A DNA stretch of 61,398 bases, from NCBI GenBank assembly GCA_947372465.1, contig CANBTT010000014.1, forward strand, positions 1 to 61,398, read 5' to 3'. Position 1 is the first letter of the stretch. Each line of letters opens with the position of its first letter. Origin of the DNA: Burkholderiales bacterium (GTDB taxonomy: Bacteria; Pseudomonadota; Gammaproteobacteria; Burkholderiales; Burkholderiaceae_C). Positions 19,290 through 27,994 of this stretch are shown piece after piece. The translations under genes and the position numbers were made by a program. Below the pieces are notes generated by a model that saw nothing but the letters and a program-made list of their open reading frames with translations, made no database searches and was not told where the DNA came from.

Positions 19290-20270
19290 ATGGACAACAT
19301 CGATCAACTTGATTTGGATTCAAAAGAATGGGAACACATTGCCCAAGCCTTGGATCGTCACCCGCATTACAAAGTTTTAAAAAGACTCGCTCCTGAGAGA
19401 TGGCTCGCCAAGCCCTCCTCATCCCAGAGCAAGTCCGATGTGCTCAAGGGTGTGATCCTCGACACAGAGACGACGGGAATGAACTCACTCACGGACAAGG
19501 TCATTGAGCTTGGCATGATTGCCTTTGAATACGATGCAACACTGGGTCAAATCACGCACGTCTACAAAGTCTTTGACCAACTAGAAGACCCAGGCTTTCC
19601 GATTCCAGCCGAGACCACCGCCATTCATCACATCACCGACGACATGGTCAAGGGTCACCGCATCTCCGATGAAGAGGTCCAAGAAGTGCTCCAAGGCGTG
19701 TCCTTGGTCATTGCGCACAACGCCGCATTTGATCGCCCCTTTGTTGAAAACAGATGGCCCTTGTTTGCTCAACTGCCTTGGGCTTGCAGCATCAAAGACA
19801 TTGATTGGCGCTTCAACGCCTTTGGGTCGGCCAAATTGGAGTATTTGGCGATGACTCAAGGCATTTTTTATGAAGCTCACCGTGCAGAAACAGATTGCTG
19901 GGCTCTCTTAGAGGTCTTGAACATGGTCCTGCCCAAAACGCAGCAAAGTGCCATCCAGACCCTCTTTGAGTCCTCGACCCAACTGCAAAGCAAAGTCTAT
20001 GCGACGGGCTCGCCCTATGAGACCAAAGACATCTTAAAAGCTCGCGCATACCGCTGGTCCGCGGACATCAAATGTTGGAGCAAGGCCGTTCATTCCCCAG
20101 ATAAGCTCAAAGAGGAGCTGATCTGGCTCAAGCACAATGTCTACGGACAAAGAAAAGGCGCAAAAGTTGAGATTGAATCTTTGAGCGCCAAAGAGCGCCA
20201 TTCAGAACGCGTGGGCGTGAAGTACATGCAGGACTTGAGCAACATTCAAGACGCACAAGCCGCAAGCTAA
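19290..20270 (+). CDS. DnaQ-like 3'-5' exonuclease with extra C-terminal domain
   Basis: The 326 residues carry an RNase T/DnaQ-fold DEDDh exonuclease. ExoI is ILDTETTGM (Asp58, Glu60), ExoII is in IAHNAAFDRPFVENRW, and the ExoIII His/Asp pair is in HRAETDCWALLEVL. It is longer than a bare epsilon domain: about 100 C-terminal residues contain ARAYRWSADIKCWSKAV, a segment often seen after such domains in proteobacterial exonucleases. Probably acts in DNA repair or nucleotide turnover rather than as the replicative proofreader. A CCAAGAG/CTCTTGG stem at 20273-20305 separates it from the convergent gene. Confidence 0.88.
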   Translation: MDNIDQLDLDSKEWEHIAQALDRHPHYKVLKRLAPERWLAKPSSSQSKSDVLKGVILDTETTGMNSLTDKVIELGMIAFEYDATLGQITHVYKVFDQLEDPGFPIPAETTAIHHITDDMVKGHRISDEEVQEVLQGVSLVIAHNAAFDRPFVENRWPLFAQLPWACSIKDIDWRFNAFGSAKLEYLAMTQGIFYEAHRAETDCWALLEVLNMVLPKTQQSAIQTLFESSTQLQSKVYATGSPYETKDILKARAYRWSADIKCWSKAVHSPDKLKEELIWLKHNVYGQRKGAKVEIESLSAKERHSERVGVKYMQDLSNIQDAQAAS

Positions 20271-20314
20271 GGCCAAGAGGGTGCGATCAAGGCCCCTGCT
20301 CTTGGAGGAGCACA

Positions 20315-20683
20315 TCAATTGACGATTTGCCAAGGCACAGGGCAAGAGCCGACTTGAGGGTAATACTGCTGATAGGCTGAGCAGTAATAGGCAACGGGCG
20401 CCACAGTGCCCGGCGCACCATTCATGTAAGTGGGTGCTGGGTTCACAATGATGGGTGGGTTGACATAGGTTTGACCATAAACGGGTTGGGATCCCGCATA
20501 AATAGCACCCCCAATCAATCCAGCCGCCAACACTGGCGCGACCCAAGCGCCCCGAGACCAGCCCCCGCCGTGGCCGTGGCCGTGGCCATACCCATGACCG
20601 AAGCCACTGGGATGCGCTTGGGACAGTGTGACAGCGAATGCCAAAGTCAGTGCCAAAATTGTTTGCGTTAATTTTTTCATCAT
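20315..20683 (-). CDS. exported Gly/His-rich small protein
   Basis: The 122 residues begin with a signal peptide (cleavage near SQA-HPSG, about residue 23). A metal-binding-looking run GYGHGHGHGGGW follows, then a hydrophobic glycine-rich segment (VLAAGLIGGAIYAG) and a Tyr/Pro-rich tail with YYCSAYQQYYPQVGSCP. Similar small exported proteins are common in proteobacteria and lack a firm function. The DNA for the His/Gly run is a short repeat of CCGTGG near 20571-20589. The second of two adjacent ATGs (20680) may be the start. Confidence 0.8.
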   Translation of the reverse strand: MMKKLTQTILALTLAFAVTLSQAHPSGFGHGYGHGHGHGGGWSRGAWVAPVLAAGLIGGAIYAGSQPVYGQTYVNPPIIVNPAPTYMNGAPGTVAPVAYYCSAYQQYYPQVGSCPVPWQIVN

Positions 20684-20833
20684 GCCTGCCTTAATGGGTC
20701 GATTGCAAAAACCACCTGCCTAGCGTCCTTTTGGACTTTTGATCGATGGTGCCCTGTTTCTGGATCGTTCATGCCTCTATAACGGTCTCAGAATTCAAGT
20801 GGTTGACAACATTTCAAGGCATCAAGAAAAATA

Positions 20834-21220
20834 TCAGGCCATCAACTGAAAGCCAAAGACAAAAAGAGCGATCACACTGGCATACCCCAGGACCCAGAAA
20901 ATTGACCTTGCCGTGGCCCAATCTTTGACATAGCACAAGATGTAGAGCAGTCTTGCGGCCACATAAATGACAGAGCAACTGTCCAGTGGCTTGGCATCCA
21001 CCCCCGCCATCATGGCCATGATCACGGCAACCGCAAAAAAGGGAAACGACTCAAAACAATTTTGATGGGCTGCGTACGCCCTTGCCCTGAAACCGGTTTG
21101 TTTGGCCATCCACTCACGTGGATTGTTGTTGTCGTAGCCAGACAACTTCCATTTTGCGATGGTCACGGCGATGAGTGGCGTGAGACCAGCGATCAGCACA
21201 CAGACATAAGTGATGTTCAT
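20834..21220 (-). CDS. MAPEG family membrane protein
   Basis: The 128 residues have four hydrophobic segments and the MAPEG signature NPREWMAKQTGFRARAYAAHQNCFESFPFF. Family members include glutathione transferases and eicosanoid enzymes; bacterial ones are mostly uncharacterised inner-membrane proteins. GAGG precedes the ATG at 21220. Divergent from the haloacid dehalogenase gene. Confidence 0.88.
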   Translation of the reverse strand: MNITYVCVLIAGLTPLIAVTIAKWKLSGYDNNNPREWMAKQTGFRARAYAAHQNCFESFPFFAVAVIMAMMAGVDAKPLDSCSVIYVAARLLYILCYVKDWATARSIFWVLGYASVIALFVFGFQLMA

Positions 21221-21340
21221 TAAAGACCTCTTTTTCGGTTGTATTTACTGCAACGGACTTTAGCACACCAAGGCATTCGCACCGTGATCTTCGTCATCGG
21301 TTAAGATCCCTTGTCAAGTCCAAACACGCAGAACCTGCCC

Positions 21341-22039
21341 ATGACCGCCCAAAAAAAACTCATCGTCTTTGATGCCTACGGAACGCTCTTTGATGTCTAC
21401 AGCATCTCTCGCGCCGCAGAGGAGATGTTCCCCAATTTCGGCAAGGCCCTTGCGAATCTTTGGCGAGACAAACAAATTGACTACACTCGAATTGTGTCCT
21501 TGAGCGACCCCAATGCCGATGAGGGCAGTCGCTTCTATGAGCCGTTTTGGAGCATCACAAAAAAAGCCCTTCGCTACAGTGCAGACAAATTAAAACTCGA
21601 ACTGAGCGATGAACAAGAGGACGCGTTGATGCAAGCCTACGACAGGCTTGAAGCCTTTGAAGAGAACCGGCACGTGCTCGAAGCTCTGAGGGCCATGGGA
21701 CTCCAAACCGCCATCCTCTCAAACGCCAACGCTGACATGCTCGAGCGGGTGAGCAAACACGCTCAAATTCATCACCTTTTTGACCGCCTCATCTCCGTCG
21801 ATCAGGTGCGTCAATTCAAAACCCATCCAAGCACTTATGCGCTGGTCGAGAAAGACTTTCAAATCGAGGGCCAACGCATTCTCTTTGTTTCAAGCAACGA
21901 CTGGGACGCACTGGGCGCGACTTGGTTTGGCTGGGAGGCGGTCTGGCTCAACAGAAGTGGGCAAGCCAGCGACCGATTGGGTCCACGCGTCGCTCATACA
22001 GCAAAAGATTTAAAAAGCGTGTTGACGCTGTTGCGTTAG
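21341..22039 (+). CDS. (S)-2-haloacid dehalogenase, type II
   Basis: Hydrolyses L-2-haloalkanoic acids to D-2-hydroxy acids through an aspartyl ester. The 232 residues from the ATG at 21341 carry all signature parts: nucleophile Asp11 in FDAYGTLFDVYS, ILSNANADML, the Lys in FKTHPSTYALV, and SSNDWDALGATWFG with WLNR near the end. A TTG ten codons upstream is in frame but less likely. A second, disrupted relative lies at 29857-30591. Confidence 0.92.
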   Translation: MTAQKKLIVFDAYGTLFDVYSISRAAEEMFPNFGKALANLWRDKQIDYTRIVSLSDPNADEGSRFYEPFWSITKKALRYSADKLKLELSDEQEDALMQAYDRLEAFEENRHVLEALRAMGLQTAILSNANADMLERVSKHAQIHHLFDRLISVDQVRQFKTHPSTYALVEKDFQIEGQRILFVSSNDWDALGATWFGWEAVWLNRSGQASDRLGPRVAHTAKDLKSVLTLLR

Positions 22040-22058
22040 ACCTTAAAGGGCGTGCAAG

Positions 22059-23435
22059 TCAAGACCACAACTTGGACAGCGCACGCTCCACGGCCCAAGC
22101 ACTCTTGAGGACGCGAGCATCCCGCCCTCTTGCTCCCGAGATCATCAAGCCCATGGGCAATTCATCGGGGGCTTGCATGGGCAAACTGATCGAACAACCG
22201 TCTAAAAAGTTAAAGATGAAGGTGTTCCTCAACAGCAATCGATTGGTTTCAGCAAAAAGCGCATCGTCCTTGAGCAAAGGCCCGATGGCCGGTGCTTGCA
22301 TGGGCACGGTGGGACACAAAACACCATCGTAGTGCTCAAAGAGCGATGAGACCCGCTCGATCCATTGGCCTCTTCGGCGCAACAAGTCCCAGTAGGCGGC
22401 GACTGTGATGTCGCGACCCAAGAGCAAGCGTTGAACCACACGCGCATCAATTTTTTCCATTTGATGAGACACAAGCGTTGCGTGTGAGGCCCAGGCCTCA
22501 ATGGGCGAGAGCCCGCCAGGCTGATTGATCTCACTCACTTCAGCCAAATATTCACCCACTTGGTTCTCAATGATGGCGCCTTGGCGAGACAGACAGGCCA
22601 GTGTTCTGTCAAAGGCATGAGCGACTTGCGGGCTCAATTGATCCAAGAGCACCGTGGAGGGCACCAAAAAGCGCATGCCTGAGAGACCTCTCTCATCGAC
22701 ATCAAGCGCTTGTGCAGAGAGCACTTGATCAACACGTATACAGTCCTCCACAGACTGGGTCATGGCACAAGCCGTGTCCAGAGAAGGCGCCAAGGGCACC
22801 GTCCCTGACAGAGGAACCCTTGATTGCGTGGCCTTAAACCCCACCAAACCACAAAGGGCCGCGGGGATGCGAATCGAGCCTCCCGTGTCGGAGCCCAGTG
22901 CGGCCTTGCACAAGCCCAAGGCCACCGACACAGCCGCCCCAGAAGACGAGCCCCCTGGAATGCGCTCGATCCCCTCGTCGCAGGGATTGACTGGCGTGTT
23001 GTAATGAGGATTGATGCCCACCCCTGAGAAGGCCAACTCGGTCATGTTCGTTTGCCCGATGATCAAAGCACCCGCCCCTCTGAGCCTTTGCACCGCAGTG
23101 GCATCCTTTTTGGCGGACGGATTTTGGGCCAACACCCGCGTACCGGCCAAGGTGACCTCGCCTGCAATGTCATACAAATCCTTCACGCTCACTGACCAAC
23201 CCAACAAAGGTGAACGGCTTCTTTGCGCAGGCGTTAACGTATCCAACACCCTTGCTTGCGCCATGGACTCCGATTCAAAGAGCTTGGTAAAAACGTGCCT
23301 GGCCGGGTGAGTCTTTGCCGCTTGAAAGATCTGAGCGTAGGCCTGCTCAAAACCTTTAGACACATCCAAAGACGTTTTCAAATCAAACAATCCGCGTCTC
23401 CTTTGTTGAGGACCATTGAGACCCAAGTTCAGCAC
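22059..23435 (-). CDS. amidase (amidase-signature family)
   Basis: The 458 residues show the Ser-cisSer-Lys triad: Lys85 in SVSVKDLYDIAG, the GGSSSGAA loop (161-168) and nucleophile Ser187 in GSDTGGSIRIP. The family hydrolyses amides; it includes GatA, allophanate hydrolase and indoleacetamide hydrolase. Without GatB/GatC nearby this is probably a stand-alone catabolic amidase. The start is GTG at 23435 and overlaps the stop of the upstream phhB by 7 bases (GTGCTGA), which suggests translational coupling. Confidence 0.9.
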   Translation of the reverse strand: MLNLGLNGPQQRRRGLFDLKTSLDVSKGFEQAYAQIFQAAKTHPARHVFTKLFESESMAQARVLDTLTPAQRSRSPLLGWSVSVKDLYDIAGEVTLAGTRVLAQNPSAKKDATAVQRLRGAGALIIGQTNMTELAFSGVGINPHYNTPVNPCDEGIERIPGGSSSGAAVSVALGLCKAALGSDTGGSIRIPAALCGLVGFKATQSRVPLSGTVPLAPSLDTACAMTQSVEDCIRVDQVLSAQALDVDERGLSGMRFLVPSTVLLDQLSPQVAHAFDRTLACLSRQGAIIENQVGEYLAEVSEINQPGGLSPIEAWASHATLVSHQMEKIDARVVQRLLLGRDITVAAYWDLLRRRGQWIERVSSLFEHYDGVLCPTVPMQAPAIGPLLKDDALFAETNRLLLRNTFIFNFLDGCSISLPMQAPDELPMGLMISGARGRDARVLKSAWAVERALSKLWS

Positions 23436-23722
23436 AACTGATCAATGGCCAAAGCCAACTGTCGATCCTTGAGTGTAAGGCGTGAGCAGTCGTGGGTAAA
23501 AAGCTTGATGCTCACGCTGCTGTACACATTGCTCCAATTCGGATGGTGATCCTGAGATTGTGCCAAAAGAGCAACTTGGGTCATAAAGCCAAAGGCCTGA
23601 AGAAAATCCTTGAATACAAAATCCCTTTGCATCCAGGCCCCACTGGGCTCAATGCGCCACAAAGGCAGAGATTGGCTCAAGGCCAGGATGTCTTCGGTAG
23701 ACAAGGGCTCAGTCGTGTTCAT
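23429..23722 (-). CDS. phhB: 4a-hydroxytetrahydrobiopterin dehydratase
   Basis: Recycles the pterin cofactor used by phenylalanine hydroxylase. The 97 residues match PCD family length. The motif QDHHPNWSNVYSSVSIKLFTHD contains the catalytic His-His and downstream His. No phhA is in the window, so the cofactor partner may be elsewhere. It lies between a Bug protein gene (41-base gap) and the amidase. Confidence 0.93.
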   Translation of the reverse strand: MNTTEPLSTEDILALSQSLPLWRIEPSGAWMQRDFVFKDFLQAFGFMTQVALLAQSQDHHPNWSNVYSSVSIKLFTHDCSRLTLKDRQLALAIDQLC

Positions 23723-23763
23723 GGGTTGGGGCTTCTAAGAAAATGCAATGGGTTCGGCCCATC

Positions 23764-24777
23764 TCAATCGGCCTCAATGCCTTTGAGACGAATCACTCGG
23801 CCCCAGCGGGGGTAGTCACTGGCCACGATTTGTCCCAACTCCTCGGCCGTGGAGCCCGATGCGTCCAGGCCCGCCTTGCCAAGCATTTCCTTGATCTCTG
23901 GCAACTTCAACACCGCAACGGTCTCCTTGTTCAATCGATCAACCAGGGCTTGAGGGGTTTTGGCTGGATAAAAAAGGGCGTACCACATGTCAACATCAAC
24001 GCCTTTGAAGCCCAACTCTATGAAGGTGGGCACGCCACTGGCCACAGGATGGCGCTTGGCAGAACCGACCGCTATGGCGTTGAGTTTGCCACTGCTCACA
24101 AAGCCTTGGGCGACGTGAATGGGCAAGAAACCCACATTGATTTCACCTGACAACAAGTCTTGTGTGTAGCCTGCCGTGCCTTTATAAGGCACATGAAGGA
24201 GTCCAATTTGAGAGTCGACCTTGAACAACTCCATGGCCATGTGGTGCGGTGTACCCACACCAGGTGAGCCAAAATTGATGCCATCTGGTTTTGCTTTGGC
24301 CGCCTTGATCAGGTCTTGCACCGTTTTAAAACCGGTTTTTGGATTGGCCACCAACATCAAGGTTCCCCAAGCGGTCATGGAAACCGGCGCAAAATCTTTA
24401 ACTGGATTGAAGGGGACATTTTTGTACAACTGCGCGGCAATGAGCATGGTGTTGGCACCCATCAAGATGGTGCTGCCATCGGCTGCTGATTTGGCAACCA
24501 TTTCTGCGCCAATGTTGCCGCTCGCGCCGGGCGAGTTTTGAACCACCACGGGCACGCCCAATCGTTCGCTGAGTTTGGGAGAGATGGCTCGCGCAATCGT
24601 ATCCATCCCAGTGCCAGGGGTGAAGGGCACAATCATTTTGATGGACTGAGGGTTGTCCGCGCTGGCGTTGCAAAACCAGCACAGTCCAAGGACCAAGGAC
24701 GCCGTCAACATCGACAGGTCACGGGCCAAAGAATGAAAAAATTTGTGCATGCCAACTGATTGGAGGGAGTAAGCCAT
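23764..24777 (-). CDS. Bug/TctC-family periplasmic binding protein
   Basis: About 337 residues from the ATG at 24777, preceded by GAGG; an alternative ATG at 24750 also gives a good signal peptide (MHKFFHSLARDL..., ending NASA). Fold markers are IKMIVPFTPGTGMDTIARA, NSPGASGNIGAEMV and LLHVPYKGTAGYTQDLLSG. First gene of a probable operon with phhB and the amidase, so its ligand might be an amide or aromatic amino-acid derivative (inference). Confidence 0.9.
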   Translation of the reverse strand: MAYSLQSVGMHKFFHSLARDLSMLTASLVLGLCWFCNASADNPQSIKMIVPFTPGTGMDTIARAISPKLSERLGVPVVVQNSPGASGNIGAEMVAKSAADGSTILMGANTMLIAAQLYKNVPFNPVKDFAPVSMTAWGTLMLVANPKTGFKTVQDLIKAAKAKPDGINFGSPGVGTPHHMAMELFKVDSQIGLLHVPYKGTAGYTQDLLSGEINVGFLPIHVAQGFVSSGKLNAIAVGSAKRHPVASGVPTFIELGFKGVDVDMWYALFYPAKTPQALVDRLNKETVAVLKLPEIKEMLGKAGLDASGSTAEELGQIVASDYPRWGRVIRLKGIEAD

Positions 24778-25106
24778 TTTTTTAAGCCTCAAGATAAAAA
24801 TTCAATACAAGAACCGTTCGTACTCAGAACGCATCTTCACAACCGGCCCAGCTCAAAGAAACTGAACAGGCCACAAACTGAGGCCCCGCCTTCAAAAAGA
24901 GGGGCTTTTTCAATGCTGATCCAATGGATCAAACAAGGCATATTATCCAACTTAAATAAAAAGCTCGACCACAAGGCCTGATAAACCGCTCTCATGATGA
25001 GGGGCATGGGAAAGTTGGACCTTGATTGCCGCCTAGGACAAACCCTGATCGAGGGATTTTCCCGCTTAGAAAGGGGTTTCGCATCCAAGTCGACATGGTA
25101 TGCTGA
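24778..25106. other. divergent intergenic region upstream of the liv cluster
   Basis: This 329-base stretch separates the Bug gene (minus) from livG (plus). Apart from the terminator-like hairpin at 24881-24910 it contains no convincing reading frame, tRNA or repeat. It must hold the promoters of both flanking operons. Confidence 0.6.
24881..24910 (+). terminator. intrinsic-terminator-like hairpin in the liv leader
   Basis: AGGCCCC pairs with GGGGCTT (7 bp including one G-U) across a 13-base loop and is followed by TTTTT on the plus strand. No plus-strand gene precedes it; livG starts 197 bases downstream. It could end a short RNA or act as an attenuator for the ABC-transporter operon. The structure is seen; the role is inference. 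Confidence 0.45.
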
Positions 25107-25913
25107 ATGACAAACGAATCGAACTGTCCCAGAATGCAATCAGAGACAATATTAGAGACACATCATTTGACCAAAGAGTTCAAAGGCTTTGTGGCTGTCA
25201 ATGCTGTGTCTTTGAAGGTTAAAAAGGGACACATCCACGCTTTGATTGGCCCCAACGGCGCTGGAAAGACCACGTGCTTTAACCTGCTCACAAAATTCCT
25301 CACGCCCAACGCTGGGCGCATCGTTTTCAATGGGCAAGACATCACGCAAGAGAGCTCTCCTCAAATTGCGCTCAAAGGCATCATCCGGTCGTTTCAAATT
25401 TCCGCCATCTTCCCAAAGCTGAGTGTGCTTGAAAATGTGCGAATAGCCTTGCAAAGAAGTGCAGGCATGTCTTACCACTTTTGGAAACCCCAAAGCAGTT
25501 TGTACCACCTGCATGAGCGCGCTTTTGAACTCTTGGAACAAGTCGATCTTTTGGCGTTCTCACAAACCCTTGGCGCCGAACTGCCTTACGGCAGAAAAAG
25601 GGCCTTGGAAATTGCAACCACTCTGGCAATGGATCCCCAACTGATGCTGCTGGACGAACCCACGCAAGGCATGGGGCTTGAAGATGTGGCCAGGGTCACG
25701 GCGCTCATTAAAAAAGTCTCCGCCGATCGCACCATTTTGATGGTTGAGCACAACATGAAAGTGGTCGCGAGCATTGCAGACTGCATCAGTGTTTTGCAAC
25801 GAGGTCAAATCATTGCCGAGGGCACTTACACGGAGGTCTCGCAAAACCCACTCGTTCTTGATGCTTACATGGGGCGTGCTGATGCACACCTCGAAGGTGC
25901 GTCGCATGCTTGA
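25107..25913 (+). CDS. livG: branched-chain-type ABC transporter ATPase 1 (LivG-like)
   Basis: Cytoplasmic ATPase of a HAAT-type importer, 268 residues. Walker A GPNGAGKTTCFNLLT, an atypical signature region (ELPYGRKRALEIATTLA), Walker B LMLLDEPTQGM and the switch His in MVEHNMKVV. The C-terminal DAYMG tail is typical of LivG. A later start at 25134 is possible. It overlaps livF by 8 bases. The imported ligand may be an amino acid or an aromatic or other organic acid; the neighbouring catabolic genes favour the latter (inference). Confidence 0.92.
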   Translation: MTNESNCPRMQSETILETHHLTKEFKGFVAVNAVSLKVKKGHIHALIGPNGAGKTTCFNLLTKFLTPNAGRIVFNGQDITQESSPQIALKGIIRSFQISAIFPKLSVLENVRIALQRSAGMSYHFWKPQSSLYHLHERAFELLEQVDLLAFSQTLGAELPYGRKRALEIATTLAMDPQLMLLDEPTQGMGLEDVARVTALIKKVSADRTILMVEHNMKVVASIADCISVLQRGQIIAEGTYTEVSQNPLVLDAYMGRADAHLEGASHA

Positions 25914-26619
25914 GGCGAAAAAAGCCGTCCTTGAAGTGAAGAACCTTCACGCCCACTATGGCGAGTCCCATGTCCTGCATGGGGTGAATTTGCTGGTTCA
26001 CGAAGGGGAGGTGGTCACCTTGCTTGGGCGAAATGGCGCAGGGCGCAGCACAACCCTCAAAGCCATCATGGGTTTGGTTGAACTGCGCAGTGGCAGTGTT
26101 TTACTCGGTGGACAAGAATGCATTCAAATGTCCCCCCATGAAATTGCACAAATGGGGCTGGGCTACTGTCCTGAGGAGAGGGGTATTTTCGCAAGCCTGT
26201 CTTGCGAGGAAAATCTCTTGCTCCCCCCCATCTTGAAGGATGGCGGCTTGAGTTTGGAGGCCATTTATGCCATGTTTCCGAATTTATGGGAGCGTCGAAG
26301 CAGTCCAGGCACACGCTTGTCGGGTGGAGAGCAACAAATGTTGGCGGTTGCTCGGATTGTCCGCACGGGCGCCAAGTTGCTGCTGCTCGATGAGATCTCG
26401 GAGGGGCTCGCCCCTGTCATTGTTCAAGCCTTGGCGGCAATGATCTCCACCCTACGCACAAAAGGGTTCACCATCGTGATGGTGGAGCAAAACTTTAGAT
26501 TTGCAGCCCCCTTGGCCGACCGTTTCTACATCATGGAGCATGGGCAAATCATTGACCACTTCTCTCAAGCTCAACTGAGCGAGAAGATGGATATGCTGCA
26601 TGAGTTTTTGGGCATTTAA
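25906..26619 (+). CDS. livF: branched-chain-type ABC transporter ATPase 2 (LivF-like)
   Basis: 237-residue ATPase partner of LivG. The start ATG at 25906 overlaps the livG stop. Signature LSGGEQQMLAVARI, Walker B LLLLDEISEGLAP, H-loop position replaced by Gln as usual in LivF (MVEQNFRFA). The Walker A reads GRNGAGRST: the invariant Lys is Arg47. The codon is CGC, so a single base error from AAR is unlikely. Some LivF-like proteins are thought to tolerate this change. Confidence 0.91.
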   Translation: MLEAKKAVLEVKNLHAHYGESHVLHGVNLLVHEGEVVTLLGRNGAGRSTTLKAIMGLVELRSGSVLLGGQECIQMSPHEIAQMGLGYCPEERGIFASLSCEENLLLPPILKDGGLSLEAIYAMFPNLWERRSSPGTRLSGGEQQMLAVARIVRTGAKLLLLDEISEGLAPVIVQALAAMISTLRTKGFTIVMVEQNFRFAAPLADRFYIMEHGQIIDHFSQAQLSEKMDMLHEFLGI

Positions 26620-26672
26620 TAAATAGACCCTTTAAAGGGCTTTGCATTTTTAAACCATTCAAGGAGACAAGC

Positions 26673-27896
26673 ATGAAATCAAGGACCCTCAGAAAAACGT
26701 TTGCATCATTGGCCTGCGCAAGCGCAGCAGCCGCAATGCTCGGCCCCATCACTGCCCGAGCTGGCAATGAAGTGGTCATCGGAGACATCGATGACATGTC
26801 GGGCCTTTACGCCGACGTGATTGGGCCCGGCGGTATTGAAGCGGTCAAAATGGCCATTGCCGACTTTGGGGGGAGCGTCATTGGCAAAAAAATTGTTTTC
26901 ATCAGCGCCGACCATCAAAACAAACCTGACGTTGGCTCATCCAAATTCAGAGAGTGGGCCGACAAGAGCGAGCTCAACATGTTGCTGGGTGGCTCCAACA
27001 CGGGGGTGAGCATTGCCATGGCCAAAGTCGCTGCCGAAAAGAAAGTGCCCTTCATGGCCATTGGTGCGGCAGGCTCTTCCTTGACCAATCAAGACTGCAC
27101 GCCCTACACTGTTCACTACTCTTATGACACCACCTCTTTGGCAAATGGCACGGCCAGCGTCATCACCCAAGGGGGCGGCAAGTCTTGGTTTTTCTTGACC
27201 GCGGATTACGCATTTGGCACACAACTTCAAGACGCGGCCACCAAAGTGCTCACGGCCAATGGGGGCAAATCCATTGGCTCGGTTCGTGTCCCTTTGTCAG
27301 CCTCTGACTTCTCCTCGTTTTTGCTTCAAGCCAAGGGTTCTGGCGCTCAAGTCCTCGGACTGTCCAACGCGGGCACGGATTTCACCAATTCTTTGAAAGC
27401 TGCCAATGAATTTGGCATCACCAAGACCATGAAGCCGGCTGCGCTGCTTGCCTTCATCAGCGACATACACAGCTTGGGTCTTCAAACCGCCCAAGGCTTG
27501 TACCTCACCACAGGTTGGTACTGGGATTTAAATCCTGAGACCAGAGCGTTTGGTAAGCGCTATTTTGAAAAAATGAAAAAAGAGCCCACGATGAACCAGG
27601 CGGCCTATTATTCAGCGACCCTGACGTACCTGAATGCGGTGAAAGCGGCCAACACCACCGATCCCGACAAAGTGATGGAGCAGTTGAGAAAACTTAAAAT
27701 CAACGATATGTTTGCCAAGGGGGGCTATATTCGTGAAGACGGCGTGATGGTGCATGACATGTACGTGATGCAGGTCAAAACGCCCGCCGAATCCAAATAC
27801 CCATGGGACTATTACAAACTGGTCAAGAAAATGAGTGGTGAGGAAGCGTTTGGCCCCCTGTCCGATTCCACTTGTCCTTTGGTCAAGAAAAAATAA
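26673..27896 (+). CDS. livK: ABC transporter substrate-binding protein (LivK-like)
   Basis: The 407-residue periplasmic binding protein has a signal peptide (about 1-30, ending ITARA-GN). Type I periplasmic binding fold markers are VVIGDIDDMSGLYADVIGPG and the ligand-site stretch around GAAGSSLTNQDCTPY. AAGGAGA precedes the ATG at ideal spacing. The form with DMSG...D-x-GPGG is frequent next to aromatic or hydroxy-acid degradation genes, but the ligand cannot be read from sequence. A 12-bp palindrome CCCTTTAAAGGG lies at 26628-26639 just upstream. Confidence 0.92.
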   Translation: MKSRTLRKTFASLACASAAAAMLGPITARAGNEVVIGDIDDMSGLYADVIGPGGIEAVKMAIADFGGSVIGKKIVFISADHQNKPDVGSSKFREWADKSELNMLLGGSNTGVSIAMAKVAAEKKVPFMAIGAAGSSLTNQDCTPYTVHYSYDTTSLANGTASVITQGGGKSWFFLTADYAFGTQLQDAATKVLTANGGKSIGSVRVPLSASDFSSFLLQAKGSGAQVLGLSNAGTDFTNSLKAANEFGITKTMKPAALLAFISDIHSLGLQTAQGLYLTTGWYWDLNPETRAFGKRYFEKMKKEPTMNQAAYYSATLTYLNAVKAANTTDPDKVMEQLRKLKINDMFAKGGYIREDGVMVHDMYVMQVKTPAESKYPWDYYKLVKKMSGEEAFGPLSDSTCPLVKKK

Positions 27897-27994
27897 TCCA
27901 GGTGTTTGAAATCCAGACCTTTGCATCAAGAGGGGGGCTGCGTTGGGGCAACATGTTTGCTTGAGCGAGGCCCCAATCATTCACATGAAAAACC

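Noticed and set aside
20571-20589. CCGTGG microsatellite as a regulatory repeat
   Set aside because: It simply encodes the His/Gly run of the exported protein at 20315-20683.
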